In this document: one piece after another, positions 12,060 through 25,900 of the stretch | Position numbering within the stretch: position 1 is the first letter of the stretch | Layout of the letters: each line of letters begins with the position of its first letter | Assembly: GCA_027574665.1 (NCBI GenBank) | Contig: CM050654.1 | Location: 22,388,222 to 22,452,221 of the forward strand | Length of the DNA stretch: 64,000 nucleotides | Origin: Rhynochetos jubatus | Taxonomy: Eukaryota > Chordata > Aves > Eurypygiformes > Rhynochetidae | Direction: 5' to 3' | Made by a program: the position numbers and the translations under genes | Notes under the pieces: model-generated | What the model saw: the letters and a program-made list of their open reading frames with translations, nothing else | Database searches by the model: none | What the model was told of the DNA's origin: nothing

Positions 12060-12450
12060 AGAAGGTGCGTTAAGATGCACGGGGATAAAATGGAACGTGG
12101 TAAAAGCCGAGTGGCGTCAAACCTCGCCGGAAAAGCGGGTAGGAACTCGACTGAAGGACTGAGGCGCGGGCGGCCATGAGCGGCCCCGCAGCGGTGCATG
12201 CCGGGAGGCGTGGTTCGCCGCCCAGCGGGGCGGGCGTGTGCCGGCCCGCCACCCCGGCTCGGTGAGGGTGGGAAGCGGGGCAGCTCAGCGGCGACGGGCT
12301 CGGGCAGCCGCGCGAAACTGTAAAAACGAAGTCTGACTGCTTGTTGCGGTGGAGTTGGAGCTGCTGCAGCAGCTGTGCACACGCGCAGCTCCTCTGAGGG
12401 CAAGCAACTTGGCCCTCCTCAGCATCTGCTGCGGAGGCCGCCCGAGTCTG
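12060..12450. promoter_or_regulatory. CpG island, probable promoter without an assigned gene
   Basis: The segment stands out sharply from its AT-rich surroundings. I counted about 25 CpG dinucleotides between 12161 and 12330, with GC-box-like runs (gggcgggcg, cgcccagcggggcg) and no TATA box. On the + strand an ATG at 12176 opens 29 codons that run into a consensus-like donor (GGCTCG|gtgagg) near 12262. On the - strand the VWA gene would need a 5'UTR exon upstream, so the island could serve either direction. Long frames here on both strands are low-complexity Pro/Ala/Arg and are best explained by base composition. Confidence 0.75.
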
Positions 12451-15400
12451 GGAGGCTGAAGTCTGCTTCAGCTGAGAAGAATGTTTTCCCAGAAGTGGAG
12501 ACGATAAATAGCGTGAGGGACAAAGTGGCTAGTGGCTTTCTGCATTAGAGACTGGTTCCCACTGCAGCTGACTTGTTAAATTAACTGACACAGCCATAAA
12601 ACCCGCTGCAGGAGTGAATGGATGGTCTGCAGCCTGAAGCTGAGGGAAGGAGGACGCGTTTTTAAATGCTTAAATACTAACGAAACCGGTGTAACGCATT
12701 CAGTGCTCATACAACAAGGATTTTTGTAGTGAAGAAAATCATTGGCTCCTATAGGTACAACTAGGCTTATTGAAGGGCATTAATAATTCTATAAACATCG
12801 GTAGAAATATATTGTGCTCTCATCCATTGTATCTGGCCTAGCAAAAATCCAAGTAGACCTTTTTTTCTGGCTGTGAGGATTGCTATAGAAACTAAGCTAT
12901 TAATCATGATGGGGTTTGTTTCAACGGTATTTTTGTTTCAGTAAGGCTTTTTTTCCTTTATATGGGTTAGGTTTGCAGCTATCCATGTGGAAGCTCCTGA
13001 ATTCAAAGAAATAGGTTAAGCTAGTAGTGGACTTGGTGGCTCCATATGCCAGAGAAGAAAACAATTGGTAAGGCTTTTTCTTATAATAGACTGATGTATC
13101 CTCTTTTTTTAACAATACACAAAAACATATAAATGCCTCTGGAAGAAGTGATTCTTGGCATTTTAGCTAGGAAAACAGTAACAAATTTTACCAAATAAAA
13201 CAACTTTGCTGGATTGATGCTAGTGGAGAACCCCATCCTGTTAAGTCTGGTACGTGCTGCCTTAGGGCTTGACTGCATTAGCTGAACTGCTGATAGTGTT
13301 TGTGAAATAATAATGACTTACCATGATAGCCTAGTGATATGTGCATCGTTCTGCCATGTTTTGTTGACCACACTGAAGGGCTGTGCTGCTAAGCACTTAT
13401 CAAAGATAGGACATATGATAAAGAAGACACTTGTTGCCAGTATCACTAAACTCTGCTGTACCACTGTTGGAAAACTGAAACCTCAACTCTGTGTAGTTAT
13501 GCCTGTTAAGGCACCATACGTAGACACAATCATAACAGCTTGTGTCTTCAAGGGAGAAGAAAATAAGCCTTTTTATTTTGAAGTATCTCACAAGCAAGTA
13601 TTTGACTTACTTATCTCTCAGATTTAATAACTCCCCCAGTCAAAATAGACCTGTCCATTATGGTATAGATGCTTTTGAAATGAATGAGGCAAGGGATGTA
13701 GAAAGTAAACTCATTTTTTCTATGTATGATGATCATTTCACATGTATTCTGTTTTCTGTTTCTACAAAAAATTTACTTCCCTTGGTGTTAAATTGAAGTT
13801 CAGTTCCTAGAACCTGTGTACTAATATTGCATCAAGAGAAATCAGTCACTAATTAATCACTAATACTTGAATGTAATGCCGTGCAGTTTGTAATCCTTGT
13901 AAAAAGGATTATGTGGAAATACAGAGAATAGGTGTTTAGTTCTGTAGTTGTTAACCGACCTCAGTGCTTTCATATCAAAACATCTTTCTCCTCTCCTTCT
14001 GGTATTATCATCCATTAACCATAATGATTAGAGAGTTGGGACTAGATTTTCTACAATTTTTAAAGCCTGGGGTTTTCTAGAAGTGTTAAATGCATGTACA
14101 TAGTGCTACAGAACATCTGATTTGTTAGAGGCTCTTAAGGAAACAAATTTATATATATCTAGTATGTGTGTTTTCAGCTGGTTTGTTTTTATATAATGTA
14201 TGCTACAGAACAACTGAAGCTTTCTAAGTGGTTTTTAGAAGAGAAGGCTGACGGTCTGGAATAGAATCTCGCTGTGGAATCTTCGGTTCCTAAAAATCAG
14301 GTTGGCATGCCAAAAAAGAGCAGTTAAAAGATATGGCCACCGGGTGTCAGTCTTGACTGAAGTATGGACGTTTTGTGGTCATTGCTGACTGCAGAGCTTT
14401 GCTTTGAGATGACTGGTAGAGCAAGGCTATTAATATCAGTGCTATGACTGACATACTTCTTTTTTTAAAACTTCAGGAAATTGATCTGTCACGTAGGAGT
14501 AACAGTACTATGAGTGTAGCCACTTTCCTTCAAAAAGAGACCAAAACCATGTGGTGGGTTTATAGTTCTGGTGTTCTGTTGAATGGTCTCTGAGCATTGT
14601 ACTTTACCCATGGATCAGAAATATGTAGATGGGAATAGCTAATCTTTCCTCTTCCCTGACCTGTGGAATGCTATTATAGATAACTGCTGAGCAAGCACTG
14701 GCCTATAATGGAGCGTGGGCTACTGGCGGTGTCCTTGAAGTAGAGAAGTGAGGGGGTAAGGTCTTTTGTATGAATAGCTTTGCCCGCTGGAATGACTGAG
14801 ATAGGGGCTTTCTTAGTTAACTTAGCCTACTTAGAGTATTGCTGGCCTTTGCATGCACTTTTCCTTTACATAAAAACTTAGTCCTTTTTAGAGTTAATCT
14901 CATGTGACAGACCTTCAGCCTTCTCTTCTGAAAACCACTGGAAAAGCTTCAGTTGTTCTGCAGAAAAAAGTAGGTTTTTTTAAAGATAGCATTTCTACAC
15001 TCTCTTCCCAAAGGTATTCTTAATTGAGCTTTGGATATTGCATATACAATAAATGTCTAAGGTTATGTGACATTTCCTTGTGTTGTCCATATCTGCACCT
15101 GACAGACAGGGGGATTAAAGAAATTACTTGGGAACATCAAATAGTAGTAAATGAGTTTCGCCAAGCTGTGTTTCTGAATGGGGCTTAGGCTGTTAGTGAT
15201 TCAGCTGAAATGAAAATGCTGATTCAAAATATTCTCTAAGTTCTTCATGGTTAAAATTAATTCTGTGTTGAATCATCTCAGAGTATGAAGACTTTTGGAA
15301 AAGTATAATCAAAGTCAAGGGAATGCATAAAGATGTAATACTAGTTAAGCAAAATTAATTTCTTGTCTTTTTGGAGATCCAAAGGTAACCTAACAGTCTG

Positions 15401-18400
15401 CACTTTCCCCCACTTCTTTTAATTACCTGAATTTGTTACTTAAGCTTCAGGAAACCTTTTTTCCTGATGAAAATGCTTGTCAAGAGTGAGGTGGTAGTAC
15501 TGACAAAGCTGACATAACTGGGAAGGAATGTTCCTCACAGTTAAAGTTTAGTGCTGGATTTCTTATATTCTTGAGACATATGTTGAACTGAGATAACATC
15601 CCATACGTGTTAGCTGAGTATTAGAACGTCGAAGTACCTTCCGTGAGCTGGATCTTGAATCATCTTCATTGTTTCTCTTATGCTCTAACTAGGCAGTTTT
15701 TTATGTGGACATGTCATCTGCAGATACGTATCTTGCAGATTAGTGGCTCATTTTGTGGAGCTTTAATTGCTTCACGTTGGTTTGTAGAGATTAGAGATGC
15801 TGGGGGTGCTGTGAGACAGAACTGCTCGAAATACGGTTCAAAACTCACTTCTGTGAATTGTATAATGACAACTACCACGTGCTGGTAGAGGTTGCTGAGT
15901 TCTGGGATGATGCTTCTAAGCTGATAACTGGGAACTGGGAGAAGCTGCATGATGCACTAAGGCTAGGTTGAAGGAAAGTGGTACCTTTTTTTCTGCATGC
16001 TCACAAAGCCTGGCCTAGACAAATCACCATCCACTGACACCTGTGGTGCCTGTTGCTTGTAGTATTGTGCAAAGCACTGGATCTTAGACCTTGGCTTGAG
16101 AACCTCTAGAACTCTGGCCTGGAGTAGGCCTTCTTACCCCACTCTCTCTATAGAAAGTTTGAGTGGAAGGATTTAAAAAATAATAATAATTTAAAAAAGA
16201 AAAAGTGGAGTTGCTTGAACTAGAAGTGGTTATTTCTGGTTCTGATCACTGTACATTATAAAGCTTGGTGTGGCATAGTTAAGACAGTTACTCAGCCAAG
16301 TGCAAGCAGAAGGAATTTGCAGAGTTTACAAGGGTTTTGCTTTGAATGTGGTGTGTGTCTTTCCTACAGTCTTCGCTGTGTCAGGTATTTGGTCCATGCC
16401 AGCCCTGTTGGTAATGGTTACTGTCAAGAGGACGATAAAGTAAAGAAGGAAGAAGTCCTTTGTCGAAGAATGAGATGTTAAGTGTACTGAATGCATTACT
16501 ATTTTATTTGCTTTTAGAAGTCATTCATGCCATAGGCCTTCCTGAGAGGGCCCTCGCAGCCCATGTCTGTTTCCCAGGTCTGTTAAATGTCACCTCAGAG
16601 ATCAGGAAAAATTTCTCCTCCTCCCCTTAAACCCTTTTAGCCAGGGCAGCTGAAGTAAAGATCACTTCAAAGGCCAAGCACGGCTTTTATTTTTTCACTT
16701 GGCATTGCAGTAGCAGGAGATGGTAGCCCTAATTTTACTGTCGCAGTTGAATGTTATGATTATGCCTGGTTCTATTCGTTTGTGCATTTTGGGAACATAT
16801 CTTGTAAAGACGCTGGAAATGCAACAGCTTAAAAGTGGTGGTGAAGAAGTGGGATGGCTCCCCATACGTGATAAGAACTCTAAGGCAGAAAAGGCATGTG
16901 ACTCAACATCCCTTATCTTCAGCTGTAACTCCTTTCAGGAGTGCCTAGATAAGATTAAAAGAACCAGGCTTCCTTTCAGCCATCTCCCACTTTTTCACCT
17001 GAAGAAAAGGAGCAGACCCTAGCTGCACAATGAGTCAGCTTCCAGCAGGTCACAACGCAGATTCACATTCAAGGAAAATAAGGCTGCTTTCTGCCAACGT
17101 GTGTGTGCAACTGAGCCCTTTTTGTGATGTTGCAGTGGAGTTGATAGAAAAGATTCTGTTGGCTTCTTTTTGTCATTCTCTGTGGAAAATTGTGTAAACC
17201 AAATCTAATAAAACTGCAGATCAAAACCTGAGGGGATTCTGCCAGATAGGTTAAATAAACCAAAACTGAGTTCAACCAGCTATTGGAGTTGCAAACTTGG
17301 GCAGTCTGAAAATGAAATGCTACTGTTGCCCACAAAGCTTTACCTGTGATCCTCCTCACCAATGTGTTCATCTTAAGGAAACAAGTGACAGTAGCAAGTA
17401 TCTCTGCTCTGTTTGGCAGATAGGGGAATGCAGACATACAGATCAAAATGACATTAAAAGTAAAAGGGAATATTTTATTATCTTGTAGGGTAAAACCACC
17501 AAACCAATATTTAGTGTATCCAAATTGTTTAGAGTGATTTGCGTTTATTTTTGGCCTCTCCTTCCTGTGACTGGATTCTCAACTGAGCAGTGGGTTATAT
17601 AGGTGCTACAAGAGCAATAGTGTGTGAGGAAGTCCCTAAAAATACTGAACTGTGTTGTTCCAAAGGCTCAATAGAGCCTACTGTCCACTGATTTTGTGCT
17701 TCAGCAAGGAAGTGTGCCAGCGATGTAACAAAAATAGGTGTTTCAATCAAGGGCAAAGCTTCTGTTTGGGAGTCTGAGATGAGTTGCTGTGCTATACAGC
17801 ATGTTCAGGCGCAGCACATCTGGGAGAAGGGGCCATGCTGGAGACACTGGAAGATGCACCCACTTTTTTGTCGTCTTCCTTACTCCTCTCCCCAGATCAT
17901 CGGAAATAACACTGGGTTAATGCTGTGCTCTTTTCTGGAAAATGTACTGGTAGTATTGAACTGGTACACTGAGTCAACACCACATTTGCCTACTCTTGTT
18001 CTTCACAAATACAAAGTGGGTAGAACCCAGTGAAGATATTTTCAATTAAACTGCATGAAATACAGCTGTGTTCCTGGGTTGTCTATAACACATAGTAAGG
18101 GCTGCTTATGGCTGCGCCCTGTCAACGGCTGCATTGGGGAATGCCACAGAAGAGAGGAAGGAAGGGAAAAAGGAGCTCTGAGTCCCATGGCCCCTGTAAA
18201 TCATCCCAATATCTTCTATCTTGAAGGCTAATTTGCTATTAATTTGATACCAGTATTAAATCTTAGTGTGGGGACTGGATTTTCCTATCCTACAAGTACT
18301 TATCTGGTTTCTAGACACCGCTAGTAATTCTTTAAAATGTAGTACTGGCATTTCAAATTTGGAAAGCAATAAATGGGACTTAGCTAGCTAGCAATTGCTA

Positions 18401-19886
18401 TAATAGCAGAATGGTTTTATCATAAATCTGTGTAAGTATGTTGCAAACATCAATTAATATATTACTGTGTTTTCCAGAGCAGGAGATAGCATTTAAATTT
18501 TGTATGTAGAATCTCTGCATGTTCATGCATAAAAATCAAAGAAAATACTAATATGTAGACTACTTAAATATACTGGAAATACTGGTGTCCAGTTGTTATT
18601 CAGGCTTTAGTAATAAAACAACTATGAGAATAATTTTACACTCTTACTTCATAGTGGCACCCAGAGGTTCAATTAGGATGAAGAGTTAATTGGATGGAAC
18701 AGTGTAAAAAGCACGATTAGGCTCCTAGATACTAAGTTTTAATGAAAAGCATTACTCAAAATATCCTCATGTCCTCTATATTTAGAAACAGTGCAGCATA
18801 AGCAGGGATGATAGATTCTTTAGCCTAATTTTTGGGAATGTGACCTATGGAAAACTGTAGGGGGGAAAAATGTATCTCCTGCAGCATATGATTGAGGGCA
18901 TGGAGTGCAATCGTGTCCCTGTGGAAACTGGTCAGTTGCGACAGATTCTTTAATCTCAAAAATAATAATGGTTCTCTTTGGTATTCTAGGATATGAGAAG
19001 TCCTTATTCTTGTATTTTAACCCTTAACTGAATCCCAGAAAGAATATTTTGAATGGCTGTCTTCTAATTTACCCTGATTATTATACTGTTAAAACATAAA
19101 GGTAAAACTAAAATGAAAGACTGCACACAAATCCCTAGTCTTTCACTGTGTTTAACTCAGGATGAGTGTGAGATGATGACAGGTGGCTTTAAAGTACCTT
19201 TTGTCCTTTCTAATCCTGGTTTATGCGGATTTAAACATCATGGGCATAGTAAGTAGTGAACAAACTGCTCTATCTCATACATAGTTGTCCAGGGATCACT
19301 GAAAACTAGGAAAATATAGAGGCTACAGTGTTGTACCTTATCTCTTTCTGGTATGCACTCTAGCTCTCGTCTGGAGTAGGATCTGCTCTGGTGACCCTAA
19401 ACCATATTCAGTTTGTATGAGGCTTTAATACTGGTAACTTAGTTCAACCCAGCAGCTTCATAGTTGTGCATCTGACCTATCTTGTACTGCAGCTTGAGGA
19501 ATGTCTGTTTACGTAAGAAGTAATTGTGTTGTGCTATAAGAAGAATAGTAAAAACTATTGCACATATTGATTATGGGGTTTTTTTGTTTGTAGTCCTGTT
19601 TGCTGTCTCTTGTAACCTAACCTTTAAAGAAGCAGATTAATACCTGCAAGGACATATTAGGAAACTAGAATATATTGAGGAGAAAGGAAAAGGAAATGAC
19701 AATTTAGAAGATTATGTTATCCACAGTGAAGTGAAGGTATAGTAACAGAAATAAAGGGAAAAGCATGATATCCATGAAGAGAACAGTAAATGGTTCTTGG
19801 TACTGTAGCCCTAGGAGCAAGATTTGGCTTTAATGATTTCTTTCATCAAAAAGACCTTGGTGCAGAAATGGAAGACTGGCAATATA

Positions 19887-19926
<40 letters not shown>

Positions 19927-22900
19927 TATATATAAATCTGAATCTCTGCTGATCGTAGTCAGTGCCTCAGTATTTGAAACGGTTGTAGTTTGATGACATT
20001 TGGAAAAGTCGGATGATAGTAAAACATGACAAGAGTTTTATGTATTTTGAACGTGTTCTGTAAGTTTTATGGAAACTCACTTATGTGAATTGATTTAAAA
20101 CAGGAAAAAGCTTGTCTAAAGCTAGCGTGTTACTACATTCATGAGACTTGTCAAAGCCCAAGCAAAATGGAATCAACAGTGATTACTGGCAATGAGGTGC
20201 ATAAAGGCACAGGTGTGACTAAATCATATTACAAGGATGGTGGGGTATGCCTCTGATTACTAAGGATGTAAATGTTTGTCTTGAATTTTCACTAGGTCTC
20301 TGATTGCTGGATAAAAAGAGAGAGATCTGCTTCTACTGGAAAAGGTAAACATGGATCAGCAGAGTTCCTATTAATTAGTCTTCAGCATTTCTTAGTATCA
20401 TCTGTCTGTCAGATGATGACAGCTTTTTAAATGAGAATTTCACCATTCATGTATACACACCTTTGCTCTTCAGGTAGAATCACTCTATGCTTAAAGGGTA
20501 ACAAGCCTTCGAGACCACACAAGCAACAGCTCATAAAAATTGAGGGGACTGGTTGTCTGAAAGGTTGACTGGAAAAATTGCCTGTTGACTACAATTGGTT
20601 CCTGCTTGTATCTAGGACAACTAGATACCTAGTTACTAAAGGCAGGCATGGGTTTGTGTCATCTTTTCTTCCTGCAGTAGGCCCAGGCATCTTGTGTTTC
20701 ATTTGAATAATGGCTACGGGGAGCTGGTCACTGACTGCTGATGAATCTTAGCTGAAACTACTGAAATTTGAAGTTTTCCCTTGTTAGTCTAATGGAACCA
20801 GAATGTAACCTAATGTCTAATTGTTTAATTATTTTTTTTTTAATCCAGAAGAAAGCTTTTTAACTGTGACCTGTGGAAATCATCCAAACATTTTGGAAAT
20901 TGAAGACATACTTATTGGTATGTACTTGATCACCCATCACCTTTTCACAGGTAGATGGCAATAGTAATGTATCAGGACTGCTGAGCCCTCGCTCCCTTTT
21001 TTCCATTGTGCAATAATTAACTGGGTATCCAGCTTCATAATTCAAAGGTCTAAGGTTTGAGGCTTGTCCTCTTAATTATTTCTGGAGTTTTGACTACAAC
21101 ACTACAATATGAATAAAACATTACTTTCAGGTCAGTATGAGGGTTCAAGCTCATGGCCTTCAAATTAATGAAACAACTTCTACTGTACCTAATCAGCCAC
21201 AAAGGATTATGGGGACTTAGGGCATTTTCATTAGTATCTCTTAAAATGCCTGACACAAAGTGACATAGCTTCAGTTTTTCTAGGAAGGCTGAAATTCAAA
21301 CAGTCATTCTTAAAGAACAAAAAGAGTTTTAATATCTAGGAGAATGTGGTATGTAACCTCTTATTTACTTTTAATAGCTTATGGCTCTGACTTACAATGA
21401 CACAAGCACAATTGTTTATCTTAAAGAGGGAAAAAACAATAAACATACACCACCACCACCCAAGCTTTCGAAGACATCAGTTATTACAATGAGTATGTTG
21501 CATATGTTCTTATCCATTTTTTTCAAACTCACAAACTACTGTTCCAGTGGAAATTTAAGGAAAATCAGTAAATAATGTATTCTGGTTTCTTGAATATGCC
21601 CTTCAGTTTATGGTGCAGCTGCACTGCACTAGAAACTCAAGTGTTATCTATCTGAAATTTCTTAAGGTAAGCACCAGAAAAATAACTTTTCTGTTGCTTT
21701 TACTTTAAGTTCTCATCCTCGGTAATGTTGATCACTCTGTATTCAAAACACTAAACCAGCAGGAGGTACCCTTTACTGTGCTGAGGTCTTTAGAAGTGTC
21801 CTAATCAGGAAAAAACTTTAATTTTGGAACTGGATTATACAACAATAACTTCTCTATGCACGAATGAGTACTGAGAGGAAGGAGGAATTCAGTTAGGTAT
21901 CTTGCAAAACACAAACCACACTATTAAGCTGTTTTTTTGATGGCTAACTTCCACCTCGCAGTTCTCTATTCTGTGAAGTGGCTGTAAAAATAAAATCTTG
22001 TGGTCTCCTGAGGAAAGCTCAGGTGGATCTAGCTTCACCAGGCATGCTACCCTGTTCCTCCTGGGTTGTGAAGTACAATCTGATGAGATGTTGCCATGAG
22101 CAGTAAAGTTGGTTTAAGGGTGTTGTGCTCCCTACTGCCATTTGCAGCTCTGTCCTGCGCTTGTGAGACTGTGCTGTAAGGCAGGCACAGCAGCCAGTGC
22201 TCCCCTGAGGACCTGTGCAACTGAGGGGACAAAGGGGAGGGTGAATTGCAATGCTGCAGCTCCCAGGGAAGATGGATAAAGGGGGAAGGGTGGACTTCTC
22301 AAGCCAGTTATCCTGCTTACCAAAGTCTGTGCTCACTGAACTGTCCTATATCTCATTCCTGTGAACAAGTCCCCCAAGGAGGAGAGAGGTTGGTTTTTTT
22401 TAATTATTGTAATCCTTTTGACCTCATGCATTCATGAGTTTGGTCTCTTCATGTCAAGTTAGTTTTGCAGGTTGGCTGAATCAGGTACTATTTTCAAAGC
22501 AAATATTTTGGGTATTGTTCCTTAGCAATCAGTTAAGAATTGCTAATATGTGACTTATCTTGAGGTATTGTTTTCTTATTTTTTCATTTATAAATACACT
22601 TTGTTATATTAAATTACTATCAATACCTCAGTATACAGCTCGATGGTTGTTACGCACAGGGTGTTGCGGGGTAGCTAGATTTTGGTCATACACTGAGTAA
22701 CTTTGTTCTCAGACTGGTTTATAGGCCCATTGCTCTCTAGTCCTCTTTTTCGGTAAGCATGAAGGCTTGTTCACAAACTTCACAGAGCAAGACCTTATTT
22801 TCAGCTTTTCTATTAAGTAGGCAGTGGTTAATCTCTGATGCTCTGAAATACACATCAAAGCTGTGAGAATCTGTCACCTGCAACCCCTGTACTGCTTAAC

Positions 22901-25900
22901 CATGTTCTCATTTGCTTACTGTTAACTACCCTGGGCTTGGCCTGAAATTCTAATTAATACTACTGATCTGAAGGCTTATTATTTATCTTTTCTCAGGTGC
23001 TTTTTGATGGGCTGCTTTTGTGATCTCTTACACGTTTTATCCTGGCTGTGGAGGAAGGACACATAATAGTTCTTAATATGTGAGCCCCACTTACAAAAGT
23101 GTTTATCCTGAACAGTCCTCAAATACCAACAAAAACAGATAACACATGAAACATGGTAGATACTGTTGCCTATTTGGTAATTAAGTTTCCAACTCTGTGG
23201 AAAATAAAAGCAAAAGAAATTTGTAGGACATTCTAGCTTGAATGATACATAAAGGAATAGTAATCTTGCCTCTTACTAGGTTCACTCAGGGTTCTCTTAG
23301 AACATCACATCTGTATTTCCTTGTAACAATAGCTGAGATGGATGGTATACTGTTTTCTCCCACTGTCTTTTATACTACTTATATTTCACTGAGAAGCAGC
23401 TTACTATTTTCTTTTCGGATTCTTTCCAGTTATCATCTGTGAAGTACCTGAAAGGTTCATCTAATTTTATGCATGGGGAACTGATGCACAGAAGGATTAT
23501 GGTTAAAATATCCTTTGGTTTTCGTTTGTGGGGTTTTTTGGTACCTCAAGTAAGATATCAAGGGCTCAGAGTTTGAGAGCGCTTGGTATTATAGCTAGAA
23601 GTACACCTCCCATCAACCACTTAAGGTTTTGCTAGACAGATCCAAGTGTCTCAAACCAGAAAATAATGAATGCCTCAGAAGTTTTAAGTGACTTCCTATC
23701 ATATCAAAAAAAGGCTGTGGCCTAGGCAGAGCTATGTTAGTGTTCCCGAGTGTGGCCAGCTTGCTTTCCTTCTTTCTTGTTTCATTTGCTATTACATTTC
23801 TGCAATAAATGAGGCAGGGGCTTTCCTTCACTATTTTATCGGCATTGATTACCCAATAGCAGTCTGCTGGTATACTGAATGAGTTGGTGTCTCATGAGAA
23901 ACAGCAGGTCCTTGTGTAATTGAATTGTTCTCGAGTTACTGGCTTCAGAAGTGAAGATACGTTGGCTTGTATTTTGAAAGACATGCTATGTGTTTCTTTC
24001 CTTTATGGATTACTGTGTTGAGATGTGTAACCTTGAAAGTGAATATTATAATACAGAACACCTAAATAAATGTGGGAAATCCAAATGTTTCTATTTGTTT
24101 TAGGTGTGACTGCAGTGAAACACAGGGCAGATATTCACAGGGTAATTATTCTGTAGTCTGTGAGCACTCTTGGGATGTGTACTTGTGGTTTTGCAATGCT
24201 GCCTGGGCTTGGTGGGTAGAGTGAAGTGTAAGTTGGAAAAACATCAAGACGACAAGGACTCCAGTCCTGCTTTTTCTCAGCATAGCTCAATCTGCTCTTG
24301 TGAAGGGTGTTCAGAGTTATTCCAGCCTATTCTATTTCCCTTGTGAGTACCCTAGAAAGATTTTAGAACGTAAGTAATTTGGAAATGCCTCTTTACCTCC
24401 CATTTCTTTTCAACTACAAATTCCATCTGTTGCTTCCTTGCAGGGCAGAGCAGCACTGAGGGGCCAGTGAACTGGAGCAAAACTGAGGAGCTCTGGTCCT
24501 CAGAGAGAGAGAAAATGCCCAAGAATTCTGCAGTCCGGCAATTACCAAGAACTTTGGTAACTAGAGACAGAGCTGGGGTAAAGCATATCTGCCCTTACTT
24601 TGTGACTGTCTCCAGGACAGGGTACAGGGACCTGCTGGCTGGACCAGACAGTGCCAACCAAGGGGTAGAGGGGGACAACTGGAAGCTGTTTAATTTTTCT
24701 CCACTTCCTTCTGCCTTCCAGGTAAATAAACCCTCTCATCTGCATACTGTTATTGTTAAGCTCCATCATGGCCCAGTTCTGCAGGTGAAATATGTGGGGG
24801 TTGTTCAGAAGCTCATTTAGTGACTGTTTCTCTGCCAGTCTCACTTGTTCAGTGGCAGTTACTAAGAATTAACACGGGTCCCATGCACTTCTGCTTGTTC
24901 CAGAACACAGTGATATTAATTCCAGGTCGAAAGAGAGAAGCTGTAATGTGTCACTAGCCAGGAGACCTTGAGGGAACTTCTCGCCATAGTGCCAGCTGCA
25001 TTGTGCAATCCTGACTGTGATTTCTGTTCTGGACAGGTTCACATCTCCTCAGCTTAATGTTTCTCACATTCATGTGGGCTGGAGAGTCACCTTTGATCCA
25101 GTCTTCTGGAACTTCATGTTAGTTATGAATATGCATTAGATGTTTGGGAACCATATCAACTAAGGCCCTCATTTTCTTAATGTGAGATTCAATGGGTTTT
25201 GTTTGTTCTTTAAATCCTTGGAAAAAATACCTCCCTGGCAAATAACTGTCACTGTTTTAGATACTGTGAAATGTGTGGTGGCTTATATCAGAAGCTTGGT
25301 GAACTCAGGGCTGTCTGCTTTTCTCTTCCATACGTATTAGAGCTGAAATCAATGCTGGTTCTTTGTACAAGATGTAGCCCAATTCCCTGAAATGTGACCT
25401 TCCTGTTTATGGAAGCTTCTGCTCACACTGTGTGTACTTGGAAAGATTAAGTGGTGAAGTCCAAATACACACTGCTACTGTGGACCCCCATGAAAACAGC
25501 TAGGTCTGCTCTCCCTGAAGTCTGATGGCTTGGACGTCAGGAGAAGGAAATGCCTCAAGAGTGGTACCTTTAAGAGACTCTCCTGCCATTAATAGCCTGT
25601 TAAGAAAGGAAGCCTCTGGCACACACAGATATTGTTGCTTACTGTAAAACAGAGGTTCAGTTAAATAAATGGGACACTTTAAACTGTAGAAGAGGAAAGC
25701 TGGATAAAATCTGAAGAATGAACTGCTGCTGTTGGGTACTTATGTTACCCAGGCAGAGAGATAGCGTCTTCAGATTGGTATGACTTGCCACTACTGGTGT
25801 TTTCTCTCAAAATGAGCACGGCTACAGGTAGCCTTGCTTGAGTATGATTAAGCAAAAATAACAAAGCTTGTCATGATAAAGGCATAGAATTTAATGGTGA

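Noticed and set aside
12056..12403. 115-codon frame (-) across the CpG island
   Set aside because: The Ala/Pro/Arg-rich translation is explained by GC-rich sequence poor in stop codons. No conserved motif, and no convincing donor on this strand.
19790..19993. Frame with an Ile/Tyr repeat (+)
   Set aside because: Produced by the AT microsatellite at 19882-19920.
24467..24820. 117-codon frame (+) upstream of LRP2
   Set aside because: No recognisable domain or splice context, and a similar-length frame lies on the opposite strand.
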